DNA of 64,000 nucleotides. Source: Saprospiraceae bacterium. GTDB lineage: Bacteria > Bacteroidota > Bacteroidia > Chitinophagales > Saprospiraceae. The notes below the pieces were generated by a model that saw only the letters and a program-made list of their open reading frames with translations, had not been told where the DNA came from and made no database searches. The stretch lies in contig JALHQW010000024.1 in assembly GCA_022841745.1 (NCBI GenBank), positions 1 through 64,000 of the forward strand, in the 5' to 3' direction. Numbering within the stretch: the stretch's first letter is position 1; the number at the start of each line of letters is the position of its first letter. Position numbers and translations under genes: made by a program. Shown here piece after piece: positions 52,516 through 60,525 of the stretch.

Positions 52516-53349
52516 ATGAATCAACAACCAAACACCCTGCAAGTAGAAGGCACGGCCATCCGGCTGAACGAGAACTTTATTTCTTTGACGGATATGTGCA
52601 AGCATTTCCCAAGGGGAACAAATCTTTTAAGTGATTGGCTCCGCAATAGGAACACACTTGAGTACATTAAGACATGGGAGCAATTGAACAACCCCAATTT
52701 TAAAACCAGCAAATTCGCTGGTTTTGAGAATCAAGCAGGGTTGAACACTTTTCACGTATATGCGGGAGACCTTGTCGAGACCTGCGGTGTCCGCTGCTTG
52801 CAAGTTTCCAAAGGAAGGTATGGCGGAACGTATGGCGTGTTGGAAGTAGCCTTCCATTTTGACATGTGGCTGTCGCCAAAATTACACATGTTGGTAGTCG
52901 GGCAATACCTGCAACTATTAGAAGAGAAGTACGGCAATGAAGCCATCCAATGGAAGGTGCGCCGGGAATTGTCGAAGGTGAATTACCGCCTTCATACCGA
53001 GGCCATCAAGCAGGTGATGCCGCCCCGGTTGGGCAATATCGAGCAGGGCTTCCGCTATGCCAACGAAGCCGATCTGCTGAACCTCGCCCTTTTCGGCATT
53101 ACTGCTGCCCAATGGCGGCTCGAAAACGCTCACCTGCCCGGAAATATCCGGGACCATGCCTCCACCGAACAATTATTAGTGCTGGCCAACCTCGAAAACC
53201 TGAACGCCGAGTACCTCAAAAACGGACTTAACAGTACAGAGCGCCTTCGCCTGCTCAACGAAAGGGCCATCGAGCAAATGGACCTGCTGATGCGGTACGA
53301 CGCTGGGAAAAAGCTCCAGCAGATAGCAAATGACGATTTAAAGAAATAA
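52516..53349 (+). CDS. KilA-N domain protein
   Basis: The 277-residue protein (start MNQQPNTLQVEGTAIRLNEN) has a KilA-N domain (SLTDMCKHFPRGTNLLSDWL, then RYGGTYGVLEVAFHFDMWLSPKLHMLVVGQY) and a C-terminal helical region (NANLENLNAEYLKN-like). KilA-N proteins bind DNA and are typical of phages and mobile elements. The stop TAA lies inside an octamer repeat. Confidence 0.88.
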   Translation: MNQQPNTLQVEGTAIRLNENFISLTDMCKHFPRGTNLLSDWLRNRNTLEYIKTWEQLNNPNFKTSKFAGFENQAGLNTFHVYAGDLVETCGVRCLQVSKGRYGGTYGVLEVAFHFDMWLSPKLHMLVVGQYLQLLEEKYGNEAIQWKVRRELSKVNYRLHTEAIKQVMPPRLGNIEQGFRYANEADLLNLALFGITAAQWRLENAHLPGNIRDHASTEQLLVLANLENLNAEYLKNGLNSTERLRLLNERAIEQMDLLMRYDAGKKLQQIANDDLKK

Positions 53350-53362
53350 CGAAATATACAAC

Positions 53363-53818
53363 ATGATTTCCATCCTTCGCACCACTTCCGCCCACCCCGG
53401 CTTCGTTGCCCTTGTGCGGCACCTCGATGCTTACCTCGCCCATATTGACGGCGACGAGCACGCTTTTTACGCCCAATACAACAAGATTGCAGCCCTGCAA
53501 AATGTGGTGGTAGCCCTTGAAGGCGACACGCCCATTGGCTGCGGTGCCTTCAAGCCTTTCGATGAAAAATCGGTGGAAGTGAAACGGATGTACGTGCTGC
53601 CCGAATGGCGTGGCAAGGGTGTGGCAAACCAGGTGCTTTCAGAACTGGAACGCTGGGCGGCAGAACTCAGCTACAGTAGCTGCCTGTTGGAGACAGGGCT
53701 TCGGATGCCCGATGCGGTGGCGTTTTACACCAAGAACGGCTATTTAAGGACGGAGAATTTTGGGCAGTACGTGGGGGTGGAGAACAGTGTTTGTTTTGAG
53801 AAAGAATTACAGATTTAA
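53363..53818 (+). CDS. GNAT acetyltransferase
   Basis: The 151-residue protein has the GNAT fold with the acetyl-CoA signature VKRMYVLPEWRGKGVANQVLSELERWA and a late LETGLRMPDAVAFYTKNGY. Substrate unknown. It follows the KilA-N gene by 13 bases on the same strand, and its stop codon TAA starts an octamer array. Confidence 0.92.
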   Translation: MISILRTTSAHPGFVALVRHLDAYLAHIDGDEHAFYAQYNKIAALQNVVVALEGDTPIGCGAFKPFDEKSVEVKRMYVLPEWRGKGVANQVLSELERWAAELSYSSCLLETGLRMPDAVAFYTKNGYLRTENFGQYVGVENSVCFEKELQI

Positions 53819-53844
53819 CGAAATAACGAATTCTATAAATCTCT

Positions 53845-54273
53845 TCAAACAAAAAAAACCAGTAAAAGAGCCAAACATCCAATGGTAAGGCACAGTGGCG
53901 AAAAGCACTTCGTATCCATCCTCGCAAACAACGACTCCTTCTCCCTCTTAAAAAAACCCACATACCGGAAATCGCCAACCGCCCTGAAAAGGAAAACCGC
54001 TGCAATCGCCCAGACCGACCACTCCCCTACCCTATCGGGCAGCCAGTCAATTTGAACCAGTCCGCCCCTAATAAGAACGGCCAAGCCCATCAACAGCAGG
54101 CCGAAAGCCACAACGAGCGTGGCCACAGGGCCGGGCCTGAACAAGGGCTGCCCATCAGTGTTGGTCGGGACTGCCGTAGCCAAGCCCCATTTGCCGCCGA
54201 GCACCCAGTAAACGTGGATGAGGGAAAGCGCCATGAAAATGGCAACAAGCAATAGACTGATGAGGATAGCCAT
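53845..54273 (-). CDS. DUF3995 membrane protein
   Basis: The 142-residue protein (start MAILISLLLVAIFM at 54273) has four membrane helices and the DUF3995 pattern (SLIHVYWVLGGKWGLATAVP). Function unknown. Octamer arrays stand at both its ends (53814 and 54290). Confidence 0.8.
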   Translation of the reverse strand: MAILISLLLVAIFMALSLIHVYWVLGGKWGLATAVPTNTDGQPLFRPGPVATLVVAFGLLLMGLAVLIRGGLVQIDWLPDRVGEWSVWAIAAVFLFRAVGDFRYVGFFKREKESLFARMDTKCFSPLCLTIGCLALLLVFFV

Positions 54274-54312
54274 GACTTTTGAATAAAGATTTAACGAAAT
54301 AACGAATTCTTC

Positions 54313-54427
54313 GTAACACGGACTGCTAGTCCGTGCATTCGTGCTTCCCCTTTGCTGACGCTTTTTCAATTAAAGCGAACGGTCTGGCAGACCGCTTTAC
54401 TTTGGCACGGTCTGGCAGACCGTGTTA
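54313..54427. repeat. Palindrome cluster (CACGGACTG / ACGGTCTGGC)
   Basis: Three palindromes follow one another: TAACACGGACTGCTAGTCCG, AAGCGAACGGTCTGGCAGAC and GGCACGGTCTGGCAGACCGT. The last one ends in TTA, the complement of the VOC gene's stop codon at 54425-54427. The vocabulary is shared with 12876-12965 and 59714-59801. Confidence 0.85.
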
Positions 54428-54802
54428 TTTGAAATGCGGGTTCTCAATGACGCCCAATACATTCCCAAACGGGTCGAAGAACGTCGCCACCTTGATGCCG
54501 CCGCCCACTTCCGTGACTGGCTCTCGCTCCACAGCGCCAAGCGATAGCAACCTCGAAGCAGCAGCATCTGCATCCGTTACGCCCCAGTAGGCGAGCACCC
54601 CTCCCCCACCCGGCTGGTTCACTTCGTCGGCGGGCATAACGCCCAACTCGTAGCCGCCGACATTGAAGCCGACATAGAACGGCTCGTCGAAATAGGGCGG
54701 AAAGCCGAGCACTCGGGCGTACCAGTCCCTTGCCTTTTCAAGTTCGGTGTTCACATATATGACAGTGCGGAGGCCAAGGAAATGTTGATGGTTGTTTTCC
54801 AT
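54425..54802 (-). CDS. VOC family protein
   Basis: The 125-residue protein shows the glyoxalase fold (FLGLRTVIYVNTELEKARDW, GYELGVMPADE, GIKVATFFDPFGNVLGVIEN). Cytoplasmic, substrate unknown. Its stop codon is the first triplet of a palindromic repeat. Confidence 0.88.
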   Translation of the reverse strand: MENNHQHFLGLRTVIYVNTELEKARDWYARVLGFPPYFDEPFYVGFNVGGYELGVMPADEVNQPGGGGVLAYWGVTDADAAASRLLSLGAVEREPVTEVGGGIKVATFFDPFGNVLGVIENPHFK

Positions 54803-54877
54803 GATTGCTGAAGATTAACGAAATGACGAAATAAAGAAAAATGGGGTGGCGAAATATGGTTTCAAAGATATTTGGGT

Positions 54878-54915
54878 AACGAAAAAACGAAATGCAGATT
54901 TCGTTTTTTCGTTAT
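54878..54915. repeat. Perfect 17-bp inverted octamer repeat
   Basis: TAACGAAAAAACGAAAT, four bases, and its exact complement. It is one of the octamer sites, arranged as a palindrome instead of a tandem. Confidence 0.9.
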
Positions 54916-54942
54916 TTCTGCATTTCTCCACATCCATCCAAA

Positions 54943-55155
54943 ATGGCTTACTGCTCTCCACCCGATTTTAAGCGGATATGGGCGCAGATTTCCATGCATT
55001 ACCACCCGATGCCGGAGTTGAATGGGCAAAATCCGGCAGAGCGGCGGAAAATGGCCAAAATCGGAAAGCGCCGCTCCCCTACCCTGCTACCAGAAACAGA
55101 ATTTGGCAGAGCAAAGATGATAGGAAGTCATTTCAGTAACGATAAGACGAAATAA
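54943..55155 (+). CDS. Small reading frame, doubtful
   Basis: A 70-residue frame (MAYCSPPDFKRIWAQISMHY, then KIGKRRSPTLLPETEFGRA) lies in the gap between the VOC and RHH genes. It contains no recognised motif, and its tail is encoded by an octamer repeat. It may be a small basic protein or chance. Confidence 0.25.
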   Translation: MAYCSPPDFKRIWAQISMHYHPMPELNGQNPAERRKMAKIGKRRSPTLLPETEFGRAKMIGSHFSNDKTK

Positions 55156-55187
55156 CGAAAACGTTATTTAACGATAAAACGAAAGCG

Positions 55188-55412
55188 TTACCGTGTGCTC
55201 TTGAAATGTTCGAAGCAGGTGGACAGCAGGGTGACCATGCTCATGTCCATTTCGTTGGCATACGCCTTGAACTCCCGCTTGAAGGCGGCTGGCACCTTGA
55301 AGTTGAGGGGGCGCAGGTCTTGGTCGGAGCTGCGGCTGAGGTTGGCGGGCGCCTCGAACTCTGGCGGCGGCGCTCCCTTGCGGTTGGTGGCTGGTTTGCT
55401 GATTTTTGCCAT
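55188..55412 (-). CDS. Ribbon-helix-helix protein, probable partition (centromere-binding) protein
   Basis: The 74-residue protein has a basic, disordered N-terminus (about 1-33) and a ribbon-helix-helix domain (RPLNFKVPAAFKREFKAYAN, then EMDMSMVTLLSTCFEHFKST). Size and layout match ParG/omega-type centromere-binding partners of small ParA proteins, with the N-terminal tail able to stimulate the ATPase. parA lies 540 bases upstream on the same strand. Its stop TAA is part of an octamer array, the likely DNA target. Confidence 0.8.
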   Translation of the reverse strand: MAKISKPATNRKGAPPPEFEAPANLSRSSDQDLRPLNFKVPAAFKREFKAYANEMDMSMVTLLSTCFEHFKSTR

Positions 55413-55954
55413 AATGGTTGATGTTGGATGCTTTTGTTACTGGATACTAGATGCTGGATGCTGGATGCTTTGGAGCAGCTGCAAAGATATAGAAATAACG
55501 ATTTAACGATTTCGTTTTTTTTTGCCCTTGTTCAGGATGGTCACACGGATTGGACGGATTTGGCGGGTTTGCACGGATTTTTCCCAGATTTCAATTTGGG
55601 TCATTTTTCCAGTCTGTTCCATTGCTGCGTTCAATTTGCTTAGAAGGTATAAATAACGAATTAACGATTTCGTTTTTTCTCATTCTGCAGGATGGTCACA
55701 CGGATTGACGGATTTGGCGGGTAAGCACGGATTTATCTTGGATTTCATTTCATGCCTTCAGTGCATTCCATTTTACAAATACGCTCAACCTGCGTAACAA
55801 GTACAATAACGAAATAACGCTTTAACGAATTCTACTCTTCCAGATTCACCTGTTGTCAAAATAATTTATAACGAAATAACGCTTTAACGAATTATACAAC
55901 AGCAGAATATTAGAGCAGTGCCCCAATCCGAAATCCGCAATCTCCAATCCGAAA
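55413..55954. other. Repeat-filled gap between parA and the RHH gene
   Basis: No gene is visible in these 540 bases. They contain GATGCTGGAT heptamers (about 55,450-55,470), four octamer arrays (55492, 55650, 55806, 55868), two copies of a GGTCACACGGATTG word (55,540 and 55,692) followed by GGCGGG words, and CCAATCCGAAATCC words (55,921-55,955). A gap of this length inside a parAB-type operon is unusual. Confidence 0.7.
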
Positions 55955-56593
55955 TCATTTGACTTCCTCCACCCGGTTCACGATGGCCTGCACGAGCACG
56001 TCGGCCTTCTCGTTGATGGTCTTGAAGCCAGTCTCTGTAGCGCACTTGCCTTCGTCGGAGGCACGGCGCACGGCGGTCTTCTCGAAGAGTACGCCGTCGA
56101 GGAGGTGGTAGCCGCTGGATCGGACGTATTCCATGCCCTCGGCCAGTTCGGCGTCGCTGTTGCCGATGCGGGAGAGGGCGATGGCTATTTTCTGGGCTTG
56201 GATGCCATTTTTCTTGAGTTCGTGCGCGAGTTTGATGGTCGGCTCCAGGTCGTCGAGGGAGACGCCTGTTGGCAGCACCACGAGGTCGCTGACCTTGGCG
56301 ATGTCGAGGGTCTTGGAAGTGGAGTGGGGGGCACCATCGAAAACGATGAGGTCGTAGCGGTCGCCGTGCTTGAGGGCATCGGATACGTTGACGAACTGCT
56401 CCACGGCCACCGTCGGGCCGATTTCGTTCTGCATCCGACGGCGGTTCCAGTTGGTACAGGTGCCCTGTGAGAGGTCCATGTCGGCTATCTTCACTGCCCA
56501 TTCGCTGGCGGCATAATTGCAGGCGGTAAGCCGTGCGATGGTGCTCTTGCCCACGCCGCCCTTTTGTGATACTACTCCGATTACGAGTGCCAT
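55955..56593 (-). CDS. parA: ParA-family partition ATPase
   Basis: The 212-residue protein (start MALVIGVVSQKGGVGKSTIA at 56593) has the deviant Walker A motif KGGVGKS at 11-17, Walker A' IADMDLSQG and Walker B-like LIVFDGAP. It lacks the N-terminal DNA-binding domain of large ParAs, so it is the short, type Ib class. It should form gradients on the nucleoid that move the replicon bound by its partner. The RHH protein downstream is the expected partner. The upstream frame to 56680 is not used. Confidence 0.92.
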   Translation of the reverse strand: MALVIGVVSQKGGVGKSTIARLTACNYAASEWAVKIADMDLSQGTCTNWNRRRMQNEIGPTVAVEQFVNVSDALKHGDRYDLIVFDGAPHSTSKTLDIAKVSDLVVLPTGVSLDDLEPTIKLAHELKKNGIQAQKIAIALSRIGNSDAELAEGMEYVRSSGYHLLDGVLFEKTAVRRASDEGKCATETGFKTINEKADVLVQAIVNRVEEVK

Positions 56594-57017
56594 TCTGTTT
56601 GTTTTTGATGTAGAAATAACGAAATAAAGAATTAACGCCCCTGGGCATTTCCGCCGCAAAACTATAAACAGGAATGACAAGTAGGGTAGGGTAGGGGTGA
56701 ATTTTATATAAAAAAGTAAATGACGATTTCGTTATTTAACGAAATATAAAGCGCGAAGACAAAGGAATCATTTGACTTCAAAGCATTTTCAACCCTTTAC
56801 ATTAATATTTGCTGGGCAAAGGATCACAAGGCTTTATTCTATCTGTTTGGCAGCCGCCGTCGAGAGGAGGGGTTCGCAATTTTAAATACATTCATCAATA
56901 AAACCTCCCAAGCCTATCACACAACAGGTACACATCAGCCGGATAAAGGGTTTTCGCGTATAGTTTTACTACTACTTCATTCCTCTATGTCCCAGAAAGC
57001 CGCTTGCAGCGGCTTTC

Positions 57018-57150
57018 AAAAAATCATCAAAAAAAATAAAAAAACACTTCTTTTTCCCTTTCCAATTTTATGTGTTTTGATTTTATGGTTTGTTTTATTT
57101 ATTGTTTATGCCATTATAACAAATTGAAATTCAATTGATTGCAAATTTTT
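57018..57150. other. AT-rich segment next to iterons (possible unwinding element)
   Basis: This stretch is more than 80 percent A+T (AAAAAATAAAAAAACAC, TTTTATGGTTTGTTTTATTT) and borders the first iteron. It is where strand opening is expected in iteron-type origins. A second AT-rich area lies at about 56,695-56,760. Confidence 0.5.
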
Positions 57151-57152
57151 GT

Positions 57153-58032
57153 GTGTACCTGCTGTGGGTAAAATGTGTGCTTTGAAGGGGTGCCAACTGT
57201 ACCTGCTGTGGGTGAGGTGTGTCGTTATTGTGGGTCTCCCGCGTCCGCAGGGTGGGGTAGGGGTGTACGTGCTTGGGGATACCCGCGTTGCCAATGTGGG
57301 CTGGATGTGCTCCCGTTGTGGGTTGTGTACCTTATGTGGGATAATTGGTCGTTAAATCAGGCGATCCTCATTTTTTGTCTGCGCTTCAGCTCCATTTTGC
57401 CTGCCCTGAAATACAACTAATCATATCCAAATCAAAGAGAATAGACCATAATCTACTCATTATGAGGTAGTTAGCTAATTTTGATTCAAACGCTTCGTGA
57501 GATTGGATGGGAGCTGACCTTCCGAATTTGGCTGCAACCAAGAATATTTTTGGTCGCCCAAGCCCGAAAATTACACATCATGGACACACATAGACAGGTT
57601 AATTGTGTACCCGTTGTGGGCATTTTGGCGAATCATATTCTGCACTAAATCTATAGCTTGATTTTGTAAATTGCTGATAACCAGTATTTTAGGCTATCAG
57701 CATAGGTAAGTGTGTACGTAAAGTGGGTAATCGTGTCCATAAAGTGGGGGCTTTTTACGCAATGACAACAGTTTTGTTTCACTGATGTGTACCCGATTTG
57801 TAAACAGGCGTGGTTGTTAAGGCTTGGTGTGTTCCTGATGTGTTACCGGGATTAAGGCTCGTTTCGGCGCTTGTATTTCAAGTAAAAAATAAGAGCGTCT
57901 CAATTTTTTCAACCTCATGTGTACCTATCGTGGGGTTGTTTTCTGGCAAAAGGACACTTTTCTTTCATTGGCGTGTCCCCACTGTGGGAGATGTTGAAAA
58001 AAAGTGTACCTCTCTGTTTGCACACGTACACG
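57153..58032. other. Iteron-type replication origin
   Basis: About fourteen 16-18-base repeats fit GTGTACC-NNN-TGTGGG: 57153, 57197, 57217, 57263, 57306, 57325, 57605, 57712, 57733, 57787 (degenerate), 57829 (degenerate), 57919, 57973 and 58004. Nearly all point the same way, and they cluster in two groups (57153-57342 and 57605-58021). The initiator gene starts 160 bases after the last one. A partial inverted copy stands at 58021-58032. The iterons should be bound by the initiator and also set copy number. No clear DnaA box was found by eye. Confidence 0.88.
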
Positions 58033-58180
58033 CGAGGAAATATTTTGCCGCTCTTAATATGACAGGGGCTAGCTGGTTTGGACGAAATTCATGTTTTTTC
58101 CCAATCCCCTAACCCGTCGGGAGCTTTGGAAGATGTAAATTCCTTAAAGCTCCGCTTGCAGACCTTAAAAAGGAAAGAAT

Positions 58181-59716
58181 ATGACCATGCAAGTGGAAAA
58201 GACTAAAAAAGTGGCGGCCATCGCCAACCAGTTTATCCAAAACGCCCGGTACAAGCTATCGCCCCGCGAACAGAAGCTCATCCTTTATATGGCCACGCTG
58301 CTGCGCCCCGAGGACAGCGACTTCGAGACCTACCTCGTGCCCGTCTCCGAAATCGAGTACATCCTCAAATCGGATGAGACCAAGAAGCACGGCTCCTTCT
58401 ACGAGCGCCTCGATGATTTGCTCGACAGCATCACCGACAAGAAAATCACCTTCCCAACCGACTTCACCGTGGACGGCCACCGCCTTCGCGGTCATATCAA
58501 CTGGGTGGCAGGAGCCGTGCCAAAGTACGACGAGCACGGCATCCTTTGCGTCGAATTCGGCTTTTCGCCACAAATGAAGCCTTTTTTATTGGGCTTGAAA
58601 GAGCGGTTCACCCGGTTCGAGTTCCTGGAAGTGGCCAAGATGAAGAGCGGTTTCAGCATCCGCATATACCAGATGTGCAAGGCCTACTACTTCGAGAACA
58701 TCCGGCACGGGCGCAACGTATTTGCGGTGAGCATTAAAGAGTTCAAATCGCGCCTTGGCATACAGGACAAATACCCCGACTTTCGCAACTTTCGCCGCAA
58801 GGTGCTCGACGTGGCCCGCGAGGAAATCAACGAAAAGACCCACCTCCGCATTGACTTTGATTTCATCAAGAAAGGCCGCAACATCACCGACCTGCGTATC
58901 GTCATTAACGAAAAAGCCGATTTTACCCCTGAACCAATTGAAGAGGAAACACCCGCCCCAGAGCCTGCTCGCAAGAAGGCCACCTCTAAACCAGCCAACG
59001 ACCTGCAATCGCGCATCGAGTCGCTGACCGAGGCACAACGCCGCGCTTTCAACACCCTAACCGAATACGGTGTGAGCATGGTCTTTGCCCTCGACGAGGT
59101 ACTGCCCATCATCAAGGGCAGCGAATTGCTGGGATATGAGGACTTTTTCGTGCTGTTTATGCTCGCTTTTTTCGAGAAAAAGACCAACGTTAAGGGGCCC
59201 AAGGAAAAGGTGAAGGCTTTTGGCGGCTGGGTTACAAACCGCCGATTTGAAGAACCTAACCTTTATACTCAGTTGCTCGAACAAGTCGTTTCGAGGAAAA
59301 AAAGCCTAAAAGACGACGAGCGCGCCAACCGCGAGCGCGCCAAGGGCATTACCGCCGCAGAGTTCCGGGCCTTGCTGGAGGAAGAGAAATCCATTGGAAA
59401 AACAGCCCAACCTGCTTTTTCCGTCCAACGGAAAACCGCTACGCAAGCCAGCCGGATGAACAGGGCAGGGGAGGGAGGCGACCTTTTCACGCCAACCCCC
59501 AAAATGGACACGCCAGCCCCGCCACCTGTGGCCGTGCCAAAGGAAAAAGCTGTGTTTAGTTTTGATAGTTTCAAGAAGGAGTTCCCCGATGTTTACAAGC
59601 GCATCCGCAAGGAGCGCCAAGACGCATTTGAGGGCTTCAAGACGGCCTCCAACTACAAGCAACTGCTCGAAAACAGCGTGCAAGCGTATTGCGAACAGTG
59701 GTACAAAGCGCAGTAA
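58181..59716 (+). CDS. Rep_3-family plasmid replication initiator
   Basis: The 511-residue protein starts with the typical initiator segment (VAAIANQFIQNARYKLSPRE) and two winged-helix domains: KLILYMATLLRPED... and the second with RFEFLEVAKMKSGFSIRIYQ, RLGIQDKYPDFRNFRRKVLD, INEKTHLRIDFDFI. Beyond about residue 245 follows an extended, disordered and helical tail of 260 residues, longer than the usual 250-350 residue initiators. It should bind the upstream iterons and start replication. The stop TAA is also the first triplet of a palindromic repeat. Confidence 0.9.
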   Translation: MTMQVEKTKKVAAIANQFIQNARYKLSPREQKLILYMATLLRPEDSDFETYLVPVSEIEYILKSDETKKHGSFYERLDDLLDSITDKKITFPTDFTVDGHRLRGHINWVAGAVPKYDEHGILCVEFGFSPQMKPFLLGLKERFTRFEFLEVAKMKSGFSIRIYQMCKAYYFENIRHGRNVFAVSIKEFKSRLGIQDKYPDFRNFRRKVLDVAREEINEKTHLRIDFDFIKKGRNITDLRIVINEKADFTPEPIEEETPAPEPARKKATSKPANDLQSRIESLTEAQRRAFNTLTEYGVSMVFALDEVLPIIKGSELLGYEDFFVLFMLAFFEKKTNVKGPKEKVKAFGGWVTNRRFEEPNLYTQLLEQVVSRKKSLKDDERANRERAKGITAAEFRALLEEEKSIGKTAQPAFSVQRKTATQASRMNRAGEGGDLFTPTPKMDTPAPPPVAVPKEKAVFSFDSFKKEFPDVYKRIRKERQDAFEGFKTASNYKQLLENSVQAYCEQWYKAQ

Positions 59717-59801
59717 CACGGACTGCCAGTCCGTGCTTCCGCACTTTTCAAGTCCCAATTGCCCTTTCTTTCAAGAAGCACGGACTGCCAGTCCGTGCTA
59801 A
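59714..59801. repeat. Pair of CACGGACTGCCAGTCCGTG palindromes
   Basis: CACGGACTGCCAGTCCGTG occurs at 59717 and again at 59780, in the same orientation since it is palindromic, with TCAAGTCCCAATTGCC-type spacer. The left copy is joined to the stop codon of the initiator gene; the right copy lies before the RluA gene and creates the spurious upstream frame STDCQSVLK. Confidence 0.9.
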
Positions 59802-59812
59802 AAACGAGTTTC

Positions 59813-60457
59813 ATGCAAATTCTTCAAGAAGACAACTACCTCCTAGCCGTCAACAAGCCATCGGGCCTCCAATCCGACGCCGACCGCCGTCGCAACCTCT
59901 GCGCCGAAGATTGGGCTGGCGACTACCTCAAGCGCACCTACCCTTGGAAAAAACAGCTCAAGGCTGGGCTGGCGCACCGCCTCGACCGCGCAGCCAGTGG
60001 CGTACTGCTTTTCGGCTTGACGCCCGCCGCTTTGAAGTCGTTGCTGGCGCAATTCGAGGCGCGCACTGTGGGCAAGTTTTACCTGGCTTTGTTGGAAAAA
60101 ACGCCACCCGAAGCCGAGGGCGAACTGGTGCATTGGCTCAAAAAAGACGACGTTCAGAAGCGCTCCGTGGTCGTCAACCCACAGACGAAGCACTCGCAGC
60201 AGTGCAAGCTGCGGTACAAGGTTTTGGAAGAAAAAGCTGGGAAATGCCTCGTAGAGGTGGAGTTGTTGACGGGACGCTACCACCAGATTCGGGCACAAAT
60301 GGCAGCGATGGGCTGCCCTGTGGTTGGCGACGAGAAATATGGCGCAAAGCCAATAAAATCAAATACTTCGATGATTTATCTGCATTGTCACAGGCTCGTT
60401 TTTGACCACCCGAAGACGGGCGAACGAATGGAGGTGAAGGTGGAACCAGCGTGGTAA
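59813..60457 (+). CDS. RluA-type pseudouridine synthase
   Basis: The 214-residue protein (start MQILQEDNYLLAVNKPSG at 59813) has the RluA/RsuA catalytic motif HRLDRAASGVLLF with the nucleophilic Asp, and LLTGRYHQIRAQMAAMGCPVVGDEKYG. It should isomerise uridine in an RNA, presumably rRNA or tRNA. The upstream ATG at 59759 is inside a palindrome repeat and is not credible. A perfect hairpin follows the stop. Confidence 0.92.
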   Translation: MQILQEDNYLLAVNKPSGLQSDADRRRNLCAEDWAGDYLKRTYPWKKQLKAGLAHRLDRAASGVLLFGLTPAALKSLLAQFEARTVGKFYLALLEKTPPEAEGELVHWLKKDDVQKRSVVVNPQTKHSQQCKLRYKVLEEKAGKCLVEVELLTGRYHQIRAQMAAMGCPVVGDEKYGAKPIKSNTSMIYLHCHRLVFDHPKTGERMEVKVEPAW

Positions 60458-60523
60458 TGACTGTTGTCAAACAACGCAGGCAGGGTTCAAAACCCTGCCT
60501 GCGTTGTTTGACAACAGTCATTA
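60455..60523. terminator. Perfect 33-bp hairpin, bidirectional terminator
   Basis: TAATGACTGTTGTCAAACAA and CGCAGGCAGGGTT pair with an exact complement across a 3-base loop (CAA). The left arm includes the RluA stop codon, and the right arm ends three bases before the stop of the convergent glycosidase gene. It serves both genes. Confidence 0.85.
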
Positions 60524-60525
60524 GA

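Larger units (their letters stand above)
52350..56750. repeat. Field of octamer arrays (core ATAACGAA), 13 sites
   Basis: Arrays of the 8-base unit WTAACGAW occur at 52350, 53345, 53814-53833, 54290-54309, 54814, 54878-54915, 55136-55190, 55492-55520, 55650-55679, 55806-55831, 55868-55893, 56613-56637 and 56719-56750. The AACG cores are mostly 8 bases apart, in direct or inverted order. The 20-mer TTTAACGAAATAACGAATTC is identical at 53814 and 54290. They lie in the gaps around the RHH and ParA genes and I saw none elsewhere in the window. They resemble centromere repeats bound by RHH partition proteins, or else a repeat family spread at gene ends. Confidence 0.85.
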
